Of a stretch of DNA of 64,000 nucleotides, positions 31,862-42,740 are shown in pieces. The position numbers and the translations under genes are program-made. This DNA comes from Argentina anserina (lineage: Eukaryota; Streptophyta; Magnoliopsida; Rosales; Rosaceae), in contig NC_065878.1 in the NCBI RefSeq assembly GCF_933775445.1, positions 16,937,395 through 17,001,394 on the forward strand, given 5' to 3'. Within the stretch, counting starts at the first letter, position 1. Every line of letters begins with the position of its first letter. The notes below the pieces were generated by a model. The model had not been told where the DNA came from, did not search any database, and was given only the letters and a program-made list of their open reading frames with translations.

Positions 31862-32607
31862 TTGTACAATCAGCAGCAGGGTATGCTAATCAGACATACT
31901 AGCTAGCCAGTGCTAATTAAGTTTAATAAAACTTTAATTACATGTTAGCTTATTGAGAGTTCATAGCTAGTCTCTTACTCACTTTGACATTTGACCATTG
32001 TTTTTATCTCTTTGTAGGTCTCATATTGCTATCATCTGCACTAGGGGTGGGCACGGAATGGGACGGGACGGGGTTCATTCCACGTCTCGTCCCACTCTTT
32101 TGAATCGGGACGGGACGAGGGTATTAAAGAATGCATATCACTCGGGATTAATCTCAGTTGGGACGGGACGGGACAAATCCCACCTTCCTATGAAGTTAAA
32201 TAAAAACCTATATTTTTATTTTTTTTCATTAACAAAGTAATATTTAATAATGAAAATTTAACAAAAAAAATGCATATTATGTTCAAAATATTATAATTTA
32301 TCATTATTATTTGAGTTGATATAATTTTGGAGTTATTAAGAACATAAATTAGTTTCATTTTGATACAAATATATAAGCATTTTTAAGTTTTTATTAAAGG
32401 TGGGACGGGACGGGATGAAGAGGGATAGAAATTATTCGTCTCACGTCTCATCCCACTATTATGAAACGGGACGGGATCGGGACGGGACGAATGTTTTTAG
32501 ACCTTCGTCCCGTTCCGTCCCTATAAATTTCGGGACGGGATCGAGATTTCCGTTTTTTATGCCCACCCCTAATCTGCACTGCCACTGCATTCATTCAACT
32601 TGTGATA
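31862..32607 (+). pseudogene. SKS pseudogene relic: end of exon 8, intron 8 and exon 9
   Basis: CAGCAGCAGG/GTATGCTAATC at 31868-31888 matches the exon 8 end and donor of gene 2. Exon 9 begins after TTTGTAG at 32017 (GTCTCATATTGCTATCATCTGC) and resumes after a 530-bp MITE with GCCACTGCATTCATTCAACTTGTGA. With the insertion ignored, the frame would give a hydrophobic C-terminus like that of gene 2, supporting exon 9 as a real conserved exon. Confidence 0.75.
32042..32571. mobile_element. hAT-type MITE, 530 bp
   Basis: Ends are perfect 12-bp inverted repeats TAGGGGTGGGCA. An 8-bp target duplication ATCTGCAC flanks it (32034-32041 and 32572-32579), the hallmark of hAT elements. Both subterminal zones are packed with GGGACGGGA-type repeats (direct on one side, inverted on the other), typical hAT transposase-binding architecture. 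The centre is AT-rich and non-coding. Confidence 0.92.
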
Positions 32608-32611
32608 AGGG

Positions 32612-32962
32612 GCCAAGTAGCTAGAAGTCTGAAAGTGATCGCGGTTGTCGATCCATGGCTGATTCTTCCTGCTACTCTTCTCATTGTGCTCCTTACTTGT
32701 CTGTATCTGTGGACCAACCGGTATGCATGAACTGATTAAGCTACTTAATTTTGATTTTGATTACCAAGTTTGAATCCCTCTTACTTTGAGTATAAAAAAA
32801 TGAAGATAGAAAATGTGATTCAATTCATAGTCAAACTTTGTTGTGAATTAGGTGATTATCTTCAACAGAAAGTTTCCAGGGCCTCTTATCACTGGAACAA
32901 CCAATTGTATTGTTCATGTAAAAGTGTTTAATCATACGGATAAACATCTTCTCATAACTAGG
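32612..32962 (+). pseudogene. SKS pseudogene relic: exons 1 and 2
   Basis: 32612-32720 resembles exon 1 of gene 2 (GTCTGAAAGTGATCGCGG..., ATCCATGGCTGATT, and ATCTGTGGACCAACCG at the donor), but the part for EDIFLQWDV is deleted. Exon 2 is at 32852-32962 after TGAATTAG (TTTCCAGGGCCTCTTATCA, GTTTAATCATACGGA). It begins directly after the relic of exon 9 of another copy, so two decayed copies abut. Confidence 0.75.
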
Positions 32963-33439
32963 TCCGGTGAATGTCATCTTCCTTTCTCCACTCTTTTTAG
33001 TTAGGCTCAACATGAGGATCTTGATTTTAGTTCACACAGGAATTTAGCTGCAAGTAGACCTAAGTTAGTGCTTTTATAAAGAGTAAATCATCTTTTTTGA
33101 CTATGTATTCTTGTGTGGAGCTTATACGAAGGCCTATATATTAATGATCAATCAATGATTCAAGTATCTCAGCTACCCAGGAACGTAATTAATTCATAAC
33201 TTTTGTTTAAATGTATTCCTTATCAAAGGAATTCCCAAGTGTGAGGTTTCAGAGAGAAATTGGGCATATTCGTTTATATCCCTCAACAAAAAAAATAGTG
33301 CACTATCAGATTTCTGACTCAGTTGAACTTGAACTGGAATTCATTCTAGGAAAGAAAATATTGCTTGCAAGGAACAAGTTGGTTGCAGCTTGTGAGATAA
33401 AACAACCGGGCCTAATTGAAAAATTGTTGTACAGGAATG

Positions 33440-33553
33440 TGTCAGCGTGAAACACGGTCCGTGATTCATGGAGTGTTTTGTGGGTAGACTAGTATATATG
33501 TAGGTGATCTGTGTATGAAAATCAATCAAGCAATATAATCAAATTATTCAAGT
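33440..33553 (+). repeat. 5' LTR of the copia element
   Basis: TGTCAGCG to TTCAAGT. It lacks the 12-bp duplication of the other LTR and differs by two transitions near 33457 and 33467. Confidence 0.85.
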
Positions 33554-33565
33554 TGGTATCAGAGC
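33554..33565 (+). other. Primer binding site, copia element
   Basis: TGGTATCAGAGC, complementary to the initiator methionine tRNA 3' end, starts directly after the LTR. Confidence 0.9.
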
Positions 33566-34181
33566 TGAGTCTATGTTTTTTCTGGGATTTTGTTTTTTTG
33601 CCGTGCACTTCGGCCTTTGCACTTCGGTCTCCTTTGCTCCGGTGGTCACGGCTGCTGTCTCCTCCCCATCTCCGCTTCACGGCTGCTGTCTCCTCCCCAT
33701 CTCCGCTGCCCTCTCCTCCAAGCCCACCTCTGCTCCGGTGGTTACCCCGAGGCACCTCCCCGCTGCTCTCCCCTCCTCGCTCCGACGACGACCGGGCTCC
33801 AACGACGACGCGATCTTCGAGGCGCTCCTAACCTTCGGTGCATGTCTTCTACTCCGGTGGTTACCCCGAGGCACCTCCCCGCTACTCTCTCCTCCTCGCT
33901 CCGACAACAACCGCGCTCCGACGACGACGCGATCTTATGTCCACGCGATCTTTGAGACGCTCCTCTCCTCCACGATCGCGCTATACCTCCGGAGGCGCAG
34001 CGACGACGAAGACGACATCCAAGATCAATCGGCGAATTTCTGCCTTCGACCCGGTCAACTCGACCCGACCCGGTCCGGTTAGCTTCAGTCAGTGCATACT
34101 CACCGACGGTGCAAATGCACCAGCAACAGATTGTTCTCCATTTCTTGTGATTTTTGCTGCATTGTTTCTTTTCAATGGGTT

Positions 34182-37100
34182 CTGGACACCAAACGGAGAG
34201 TTCTAGGCTTCTTGATGTTCAATTAGTTACGGAACCAGATATCTATGGTGTAGTTGGGCATGATCATCATACTGCTGGAGGAGCACCTACAGCCTCCATT
34301 GTTGGCCGTGGTCAAATTGGTATGGCTTTCAATATTTCTCACTCTATTAGTTTTGATACATGGATTATTGATTCTGGTGCATCTGATCATATGACTTATG
34401 ATAAATCTTATTTTACCAAATTGTCTCCTCCACCCGTACCCTATGTTACTAATGCTAATGGTGAGGCATTCCCGGTGTTAGAGACAATGTCTGTTCGTAT
34501 TACTCCTACCATAGAGCTTCACAATGTACTATATGTACCCGCCTTATCTCATCATTTGATATCTGTTCCCCAATTGAACGTTGACGCTCAGTGCTCTGTG
34601 ACCTTTTTCCCTATGTATGTGATATTTCAGGATCTTCTCACCAGACGAGTAATTGGTCGGGGGTATCTGAAGGGCCGGTTGTTTCATCTGGATTTGACAT
34701 ACGTAGGGAAAAAAACCAGGGAGACAGTCTCGGACCGCTTTACTTTCCACTTCTGACAAGCTAAGTGAAATTTGGTTCTGACATCGTCGGTTAGGACATC
34801 CATCTTTTAGTGTTATGAAAAAATCCATGCCTACTTTGTTTATTAGTGTGGATGAGTCTTCTTTACGTTGTGAGACATGTGTTTTGGGTAAGAGTCATCG
34901 ATCTACTTATTCCCCTAGTACTTCTATTAAAAGTTTTCTTCCTTTTGAATTAATTCATTCTGATGTTTGGGGACCCTCTAAAGAGTCTACTGTGTCAGGA
35001 ATGCGATATTTTGTGTCATTCATTGATGATTGCACCCGTCTTTCATGGATTGTTCTTCTTAAAAATAAAGATGAGGTTTTTCCCGCTTTTTGTGCCTTCC
35101 ATACCTCTGTCCAAACACAATATAATGACACCATTCGAGTTCTTCGTTCTGATAATAAGGGGGAATATGTGAATCATGTCTTTCAGGAGTTCTTTAATAC
35201 ACACGGAATTGGTCATCAAACAACGTGTCCTTACACACCTTAGCAAAATGGGGTTTCTGAAATAAAAAATCGTCATTTACTTGATATGGCTCGGTGTATT
35301 CTTTTTAGTGCCCATATGCCTAAATACCTTTGGGGTGATGCTATCATTACTTCCACCCACCTCATTAATCGTCTTCCATCTCGTGTCCTTCAAGGGAAAG
35401 TTCCCTATGAGGTACTTGCATCTCATGTCTCATTACCCTCTTTTCATAATCTTCATGCCCGTGTTTTCGGTTGTGTTGCTTTTGTTCATCTTCCACAACA
35501 TCAGCGTTCTAAGTTGGATGTTCGGGCAGTTAAATGTGTGTTTGTTAGGTACGGAGGACATCATAAAGGGTACCGGTGCTATCATCCACCTACCCGGAAG
35601 TACTATGTCACTATGGATGTTATCTTTTTTTAGGACATGAGTTATTTTTCCTCTTCTGATACTGCTATTCAGGGGGAGAATTCATATTTTGAAGAGCTGT
35701 ATCATGGAGAGGGGGAGACCAGTGAGTCAGTCGATATGGTAACAGGTTCCGTTGAGATTACTAATGTGTCAGCTACACAGGCATCACCGGAGGTCATCAA
35801 TCGAGAGATTCAGGCACCAGAAGCTGACAACACAACTGCCCCTCATGTTTCCCGTACAACTGTTTATACCCCTGACCAAAGCTCTCCTGGTACAGAAGAT
35901 CACTCATCTGGGGTTGCCAAATAGGTCTACTCGGGGTCAACCAACAAAAAAATATGAACCTACCCTTCAGACTAAAGCAAAGTATCATGTGGCAAATTTT
36001 ATATCTACCAAAATATTATCTAAGTCATATGAGTCATTTTGAATCAAATATCTACTGTATCAGTACCTAACAAAGTACATGATGCATTGAGAGATCCAAA
36101 ATGGAGAAAAGCAATGGAGGAAGAGATGGAAGCATTACAAAAGAACAATACTTGGGAGCTTGTACCTCTACCATATGGCAAGAAGACTGTAGGATGTCGT
36201 TGGGTGTTCACAGTGAAGCATAATCCAGATGGGTCAGTAAGCTGGTATAAAGCACGCCTAGTAGCGAAGGGGTTCACCCAGACATATGGCATAGACTATG
36301 ATGAGACATTTGCACCTGTTGCAAAGATAAACACTATCCGGGTATTGCTCTCTGTCGCTTCTAATTTGAACTGGCCACTTAGGCAGTTTGATGTTAAAAA
36401 TGCATTCCTTCATGGAGAACTAACGGAGGAAGTATACATGGACCTTCCGCTTGGATATGTGGCCGCTTCTCCAAGTAACTCCGTATGCAGATTGAGAAAG
36501 TCTTTGTATGGTCTTAAACAGTCACGTCGTGCTTGGTTTGGAAGATTCTCACAATTCATGAGGAAAATTGGCTATATGCAGAGTAATTCAGACCACACAT
36601 TATTTCTCAAACACCAACAAGAGAAGGTAACAGCCCTAATCATATATGTTGATGATATGGTAGTTACTGGTAATGATACTATTGAGGTGGATAGATTACA
36701 GAAGCAGCTAGCCACAGAGTTTGAGATGAAGGACCTAGGTACACTCAAGTATTTCTTGGGCATTGAGGTAGCCCGGGGAAGTGATGGTATCTATCTGTGT
36801 CAGAGATAGTACATCCTTGATCTACTAACGGAGACATGTATTTTAGATTGCACTCCAATTGATACTCCTATTGAGCAGAACCATCGGTTAGCAGAGTACC
36901 CAGATCAAGTGCCTACTGACAAAACTCGTTATCAGAGGCTAGTTGGACGCCTGATTTACTTGTCACATACCAAACCAGATGTTACGTATGCAGTAAGTGT
37001 AGTGAGTCAGTTTATGCATAATCCGAGTGTGGATCACATGGATGCTGTTGTGAGGATTTTGAGGTACTTAAAGTCAGCTCCAGGGAGAGGAGTAATGTTT

Positions 37101-37599
37101 TCTAATCACAACAATGTCCTTGAGATTTGTGGCTTTACAGATGCAGATTGGGCTGGAAATATTACAGATCGGAGATCCACATCAGGGTACTTTTGTTGGA
37201 GGTAATCTTGTTACGTGGAGAAGTAAAAAACAAAATGTGGTAGCACGATCTAGTGCTGAAGCAGAATACAGAGGTATGGCTCAGGGAGTATGCGAATTGT
37301 TATGGCTTAGAAATTTGCTACAAGATTTGGGTATTAAGCCTAAATGTGCTATGCAGCTGCACTGTGACAACAAGGCAGCTATTGATATTTCACATAATCC
37401 TATGCAACATAATCGTACAAAATATGTGGAGGTTGATCGTCATTTTATAAAAGAGAAGCTAGACGCGAAGATCATTAGTTTTCCTTTTGTTTCTACAGAA
37501 GATCAACTTGCCGATATGCTCACAAAAGGAGTGTCTAAAAGGGTCTTTTATGATTCACTTAGCAAGTTGGACATGGTTGATATGTATGCACCAACTTGA
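34182..37599 (+). pseudogene. Copia pol relic (protease, integrase, reverse transcriptase, RNase H)
   Basis: In order: protease with WIIDSGASDHMT (about 34363), a pre-integrase zinc finger segment ending CVLGKSHRST, integrase core with HSDVWGP and RSDNKGEY, reverse transcriptase (36051-36809) with FDVKNAFLHG and IYVDDMVVTG, and RNase H with TDADWAG and HCDNKAAID. This PR-IN-RT-RH order defines Ty1/copia. The frame is broken by stops near 34754, 35241 (TAG just after CPYTP), 35631, 35922 and 36807 and a frameshift near 37200. RT and RH are the best kept parts. No complete polyprotein can be made. Confidence 0.92.
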
Positions 37600-37606
37600 G
37601 GGGGAG

Positions 37607-37732
37607 TGTCAGCGTGAAACACGGCCCGTGATTCACGGAGTGAATCATGGAGTGTTTTGTGGGTAGACTAGTATATATGTAGGTGATCTGTGTATGAAAA
37701 TCAATCAAGCAATATAATCAAATTATTCAAGT
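37607..37732 (+). repeat. 3' LTR of the copia element
   Basis: Matches 33440-33553 with an extra 12 bp arising from duplication of the CGGAGTGAATCATGGAGTG zone. Confidence 0.85.
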
Positions 37733-38035
37733 GAATGCAATACAGAAACTGTTATTCTTGGGAAGATGGATCGATGGAGTTTGAGGCACAAACTGCCGCT
37801 CCTCAACACTGGTGGGGATTTGTCTGGTCATCCAAGTACCATTTCCGCAACCAGAAGCAGAATTTGATCTTCTCATTGGTGATTGGTGTGAAACGAGTTA
37901 CAAGGTAATATTTCTGGACCATGTTGATGATCACACTTATATCGTTAAGCACAAATTTGATTGTGGTTAACATGAATTATATGTCCTCATAAATCTGATC
38001 ATATGATTTTAGGTGCATACTCAGCAGCAAGCTAA
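37733..38035 (+). pseudogene. SKS pseudogene relic: exon 3 remainder and start of exon 4
   Basis: Exon 3 resumes at 37733 after the copia element (GGGAAGATGGAT, CATCCAAGTACCATTTCCGCAACC, GATCTTCTCATTGGTGATTGG) with an internal deletion and frameshifts, ending at donor CAAG/GTAATA at 37902. About 110 bp later the exon 4 start (ATTTTAGGTGCATACTCAGCAGCAAGC) is recognisable. Similarity then ends. Confidence 0.8.
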
Positions 38036-38922
38036 AGCAATAAGCTGACTTAAGCATATCCTTCATAGTTCACACCTCACTTTGGCACATTCATCCTTGA
38101 CCTCATAAGAGCAACCTATTAATGTTAATTAAGCCGAATAGTTAACCCAACTCCCGAATTCGCAAACATCTGATCTGATATGTGAGGTAGACATTGGCCA
38201 ACTCTTACTTAGAACAGCTAATTATGCTTGTGTATATAGCTATGCCATATGATACCAATTGTACAAGGCTGATTAGTTGCCGTATAATTCTGTCTTGAAT
38301 TGGATGGTTATAATCGCCTACTTTGTGCTTACACATGCTTGTAGCCACCATAAACACCACAAGTTCTATAAGTTAGGCCAACTTTCCCATCTCTAATTCT
38401 GTAGTCCACTCGATCGCTACCAGAACTTGAACTGTGAAATGTTCATTAGACATGAGCCACTAATATTACATGGATTGTCGGACTCCCCTACAAGCTTAGT
38501 GTGCATTTCTCTGCTGTGTAACTAGTGTTTAATGTTTGATAACATACTAAGGCTTTCTAATCATGAAATATAACACTAGTTAGATACAACAGGTTTATTG
38601 GTAACGGAATTAGGACCTTGTAACAATAAACACATAGCGTTATCTATTGAAATTATCAAAATTTTCAATTCTGCGTGGAATGTAGCTAGAATAAGTGTCC
38701 AGACAATTTTTGATCACTTAAACGTGAACTCTGCTGTCTTACAACAGCCGCTTCTAGATGACCTAAGAGGCAATTCGTGAAACATGTTGAGGGCCGAACT
38801 CAATTGAATGAACTAAGAAGGACAAAACACGGAGAGTACTAAAATTTGGAATCACATGCATTCTCCGTTCTATTTTGGCCATTAAGCGTATTTATTCATC
38901 ATAAATTAAAACTAATATATAT
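38036..38922. other. Intergenic, no gene seen
   Basis: AT-rich sequence after the last SKS relic. The longest frames are short and lack motifs. Confidence 0.5.
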
Positions 38923-39296
38923 CAGTCTCTATCCAAAGTGAAGTTCTAATTTTGGCACATTTTTCAGTCAAATTTTTTCACCATAAACAATTCAATATTT
39001 AGGTATGTTATTCAAGATCATCTCTACAAAATTTCATCTAATTCGGACATCGTTAAGGTTGAAATTAGATTAAATCAATGAATGAATTAAAACTGTTCAA
39101 CGTGAACCGTTCGTGTAAATTTCAATTTTGAAAGCTCAAACCATTGTCAAATTAGATGAAAGTTTGTAGAGATGATCTTGAATAACATACCTAAATATTG
39201 AATCACTAATGGTAAAAAAAATTGACCGAAAAGTGTGCCAAAATTAGAACTTCACTCTGTAATTTAAGAGTGAAGGTTCACTCTGGATAGAGACTG
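38923..39296. mobile_element. Foldback MITE, 374 bp
   Basis: Ends are inverted repeats CAGTCTCTATCCA ... TGGATAGAGACTG. Inverted similarity extends deep inside: GTGAAGTTCTAATTTTGGCACA, AATATTTAGGTATGTTATTCAAGATCATCTCTACAAA and TCATCTAATT all recur reversed, so over 100 bp pairs on each side. Flanks are TA-rich (TATATAT both sides), which hides the exact target duplication. Non-coding. Confidence 0.82.
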
Positions 39297-39509
39297 TATA
39301 TATATAATCAACTATTTTAACTAGATGTAAACAACAACATTAAAGAGAATTCACAATTGAATTTTCGTTACTTTATAAGGATTTACTCTCATAGTATATA
39401 TGATGGGTAGTATGGTAATGGGTTACAAACACTAGTTCGAATGAAATATTGAACAGTAGTTTGGATCACCAACACTAAGACTCAGTAAATTAACAACTTA
39501 AAGAGTGTA

Positions 39510-39552
<43 letters not shown>

Positions 39553-40803
39553 AATACGAGCTGGTGTGGCTGCCCTTAACTGTTCATTAGTGCAACCGTT
39601 GAATACAAATGGGGGGAGACATGGAGCTCAAACTCCTTAATACAATAAGCACTTAGAAGAACTCCTGAAATAATATTGAGAAACTGTACAAAAAAAAAAC
39701 ATGTATTCTAACAAGCACTTATTAGCAAATAGTACTACTCCAGTGACGACTCTATTTGTTTTGAAAGAGTAGTGACATAATAGATTTCACTGTAGACATG
39801 TAACACGAGTACATGTTCTAATGTCCAATAATTCAGCTTTCCCGATATGTTGCCGCCGGAAGATACACCTGGCAGCACTCAGTCTCATCCTGCCACTAAG
39901 CGGCAATAACCATTGACGAAGCAAGAAACTCGCTGGTGACCTAAAGCAGACACTTCACCACCACTAGATAATTGCGACCATTTGCATATGCAAGGAACTC
40001 GTAACCAATCTAAAGCAGACATGTCACACAAGGTGGGTATGGAATTTTATTTTATTTTTTGAGAAAAGAGTGATTTTGAACTAGTTATTTCAGTTCCCAA
40101 GTTCAACATCCTAGGACTGATGAGTACTTTAAGATTTGTGGGTCATGAAGCAGTGGATCATTCCACACATTTCTTAGGTGTGCACAGTGGGGTAGTAACT
40201 AACAAGAGGTGACCAATCAAAGAAAGTGACAAATATAAGCAACTAGACACATTTTTTTAGTAGCACACATTTGTTATATTGAACATAAAGAAGGAAAGGA
40301 CAGAGGTGGATTCATGTGGGAATTGCAGTGACTATAGTGGTTTTCCACACTTTTTATTCTATTCTTATCACTTACATCAATGGCAGCAGGCTTTCTTGTA
40401 AATGAAACAATGAAACTCACACCATCACTAAAATTGGTTGTGAGATTGTAATGGTGGTGGTGACAACCTAGCTCTAGCTAAGCACTCCCCCAAGTGTTTC
40501 TCACATTTCTCCTGCTAGAAAACGACCAACAAGAAAACCCAACCGAAAATCATAAGCAAGAAAAAGCCCCCATCATTACATGGTATTGTTAACATTTTTG
40601 TAGATCAAATACAATTCTCCCACATCGCCACATCGGGAAAAAAATGTGACTGTATAAAAATTTTACACTGAATTAGCAAAGAATCGAAGTCCGTATATAT
40701 GATATTGTTCAAGTAGAATCCAAAGAATCATAAGTAAAAGTAAAAAAAAATGTAATTCAGATCAAGTTGACCAGACTGGGAATTTTTTTTAGCCTTCCTT
40801 TAA
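39297..40803. other. Intergenic, 3' of the ZAT-like gene
   Basis: Contains a (TA)n run of about 19 units at 39512-39550. No coding sequence is supported. The last few hundred bases before 40804 probably hold the 3' UTR of the minus-strand zinc finger gene. Confidence 0.5.
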
Positions 40804-41946
40804 TTAGTAATGACAATCCACCAAAATTCTTAACCTTTCTTGTTGCTGTTGCTGCTGAGGTTGCTGCGTTTGTTGTTGTTGCTGTTGTTGTTTGGGTGTG
40901 AACACAAATTTGGATTGATCTCGTTGATGATGATCGTCTTCGGGTGCAGGAAGGTTTAGATCCAAATCCAAAGACAACATGCTTCTTTGCTTCTTCAAGG
41001 GCTGTTGGTGGTGGTGGTACTGTTGGTGTTGGTTTTGTTGAGGTTGCGGAGCCTCCAAGACTAAAGGAATTGTTGGAGGAGCAGCTGTCAACGCCAAGGT
41101 GGTGTTGGCAGCTGTTACTCCAACGGGCGCCCGGTGGCGCCTCATATGGCCTCCCAAGGCCTGACCGGAGGTGAACTCCGCCCCGCAAATGGAGCACTCA
41201 TGAACCTTAGGCTTGTTGTTGCTGGTACTACTCAAGACCAGCCCCCTGTTACTCAGATGAAGAGAAAGTGGAGATGAGGAGGACGTGTTGTTGTTGATGT
41301 TCATGTTCTTGAACAACTGTGTGTCTTCTTCATTCGATGCTAACATCCCAATTCCAAACTGCTTCTTGTCATCTACATTGATCGCTGCTTTTGGCTTCTT
41401 GTGACTGGCCCGATGGCCACCCAATGCTTGGAAAGAAGGGAAAGTCCGGTTACACGTCTTGCATTCGTAAACGTAATACCCGCCCGCCCCGGCCACCTTG
41501 GAAGGCCCCACGGCAGCGGCGAGAGGTGTTGCTTCCATGAATCTCCGACTTGATGTTGTGGTTGTATTGTGAAGTTGGTGCAGCTTAGGGGACGAGGAAG
41601 GACCTCGGGAATTGCCTTGTGCCAAGAGGATCAAACAGTTAGCCATATCTTCCTCTTCCTCGGTGCTATCCTGGTACTCCGCGGAGGTTGTGGGAGATGA
41701 GTTGGTGATGGTGTTGTTACACTCACCTTCTCCACCTCCGCCGCCACCACCGCTCTCCGCGGTGGAAGAATTTGTAGGAATGGCGAAAGGGATGGGGGAT
41801 TGAGGCCTTAGGCGCTTTGTGCGTTTACCCTTGATAATAATGTTATTGGTGGTGGTGGTGACGGTGGTGGTGTCGTTGTGTTGTTCCTTGCAGTCTATGA
41901 CGACTTCTTCCTGTTGATGATCGCGTTGACGATCTGCTTCTTCCAT
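40804..41946 (-). CDS. C2H2 zinc finger transcriptional repressor, ZAT5-like (380 aa)
   Basis: A single exon, as usual for this family. Two C2H2 fingers with the plant-specific QALGGH core lie at residues 162-182 and 251-271. An L-box-like stretch (EEEDMANCLILLAQGN) is at 97-112, a basic nuclear localisation segment (KGKRTKRLRPQ) at 39-49, and an EAR repression motif (LDLDLNLPAP) at 326-335. Low-complexity tracts include Gly at 66-72 and two Gln runs at 353-369. Family members are nuclear DNA-binding repressors in stress and defence responses; the layout fits the ZAT5 group best. The ATG at 41946 gives the complete N-terminus; the gene faces leftward with a TATA box about 150 bp upstream. Confidence 0.95.
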   Translation of the reverse strand: MEEADRQRDHQQEEVVIDCKEQHNDTTTVTTTTNNIIIKGKRTKRLRPQSPIPFAIPTNSSTAESGGGGGGGEGECNNTITNSSPTTSAEYQDSTEEEEDMANCLILLAQGNSRGPSSSPKLHQLHNTTTTSSRRFMEATPLAAAVGPSKVAGAGGYYVYECKTCNRTFPSFQALGGHRASHKKPKAAINVDDKKQFGIGMLASNEEDTQLFKNMNINNNTSSSSPLSLHLSNRGLVLSSTSNNKPKVHECSICGAEFTSGQALGGHMRRHRAPVGVTAANTTLALTAAPPTIPLVLEAPQPQQNQHQQYHHHQQPLKKQRSMLSLDLDLNLPAPEDDHHQRDQSKFVFTPKQQQQQQQTQQPQQQQQQERLRILVDCHY

Positions 41947-42098
41947 GTTTGGCTGTTTCCCAGCTCTCCTCCTCTACCTGTTGAGCAAAGTGCTTAAGAG
42001 ACAGAGGGAGAGAATAATGGGTTGGGAGGAAGCAAGAGGCCGATGAGGGTTGGAGGAGAAGGAAGAGAGACTGGTTTTAGTGGTTTTTATTGCATTAA

Positions 42099-42106
42099 TA
42101 TATATA
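42099..42106 (-). promoter_or_regulatory. TATA box of the ZAT5-like gene
   Basis: TATATATA about 150 bp upstream of the ATG; a GA/CT-rich leader follows. Confidence 0.5.
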
Positions 42107-42528
42107 GTGAAGAATAATGGAGTCATCACAAGGCCACCCAATACACACAACACTAATTACTGTGAAATTTTTAGTCCCTCCAATCTTTATTGAGCTTTCA
42201 AGGTATTTATAAACACATATTTATATTTAAAAACAAGAAGTTGTTGTAATTTTAGAGAGTGAGAGTTTTAGTAAATGCTTAAGGGATAGCCAAAAACAAC
42301 CAGATATAACAGAAGGGTTGCAAATTTAGAGATTGGAGAGTGTAAAGCCAGAGAAGAAGAAGAGGTTGTTAAACGCAAACCCCGTTTCATGCTCTCTTTC
42401 CTTCAATCCTTCACTTGCAAAACCAAGCAATTTAGTTAGCGCGTGCACCCACTCTCCGAGTTATTGTTGTACACTACGCTACCTAGTGCTACTCCATCTC
42501 TTCACTCCAACAATATCAACTTGTGACT

Positions 42529-42740
42529 TGTCCAACAAATTAGGTTTTTTTTTTTCTGGAAATTATTATTAACACACCTTTTTTGTTATTAACACACCTT
42601 ATATATTTTTTGTTACTTTTCTAATGCATCCTACAACTTTTACTTGGTTCTTATTGGTTTATATCATTAGTAGGGTGTGTTAATAACAATTAAGGGTGTG
42701 TCAATAACACCACCTTTTTTTTTGTCCAACAAATTAGGTA
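42529..42740. mobile_element. Small MITE-like insertion with long flanking repeat
   Basis: TTAACACACC (42570, 42590) and its inverted form GGTGTGTTAATAAC (about 42674) plus GGTGTGTCAATAAC (about 42696) form inverted ends. The flanks share a 16-bp direct repeat, GTCCAACAAATTAGGT, at about 42530 and 42724. Confidence 0.55.

Larger units (their letters stand above)
33440..37732 (+). mobile_element. Ty1/copia LTR retrotransposon, degenerate, 4293 bp
   Basis: Short direct LTRs (114 and 126 bp) starting TGTCAGCGTG, an initiator-Met-type primer site, a polypurine tract (TTGAGGGGGAG at about 37596-37606), a broken pol, and a GAATG target duplication (33435-33439 and 37733-37737). GAATG is the first five bases of SKS exon 3, so the element split that exon of the pseudogene. 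Gag is almost wholly absent: 33600-34170 is GC-rich non-coding sequence with an internal duplication (CGGTGGTTACCCCGAGGCAC twice). It is non-autonomous. Confidence 0.9.

Noticed and set aside
33511..34150. ORFs in the copia leader on both strands
   Set aside because: GC-rich, internally duplicated sequence with no Gag similarity; frames are open by composition.
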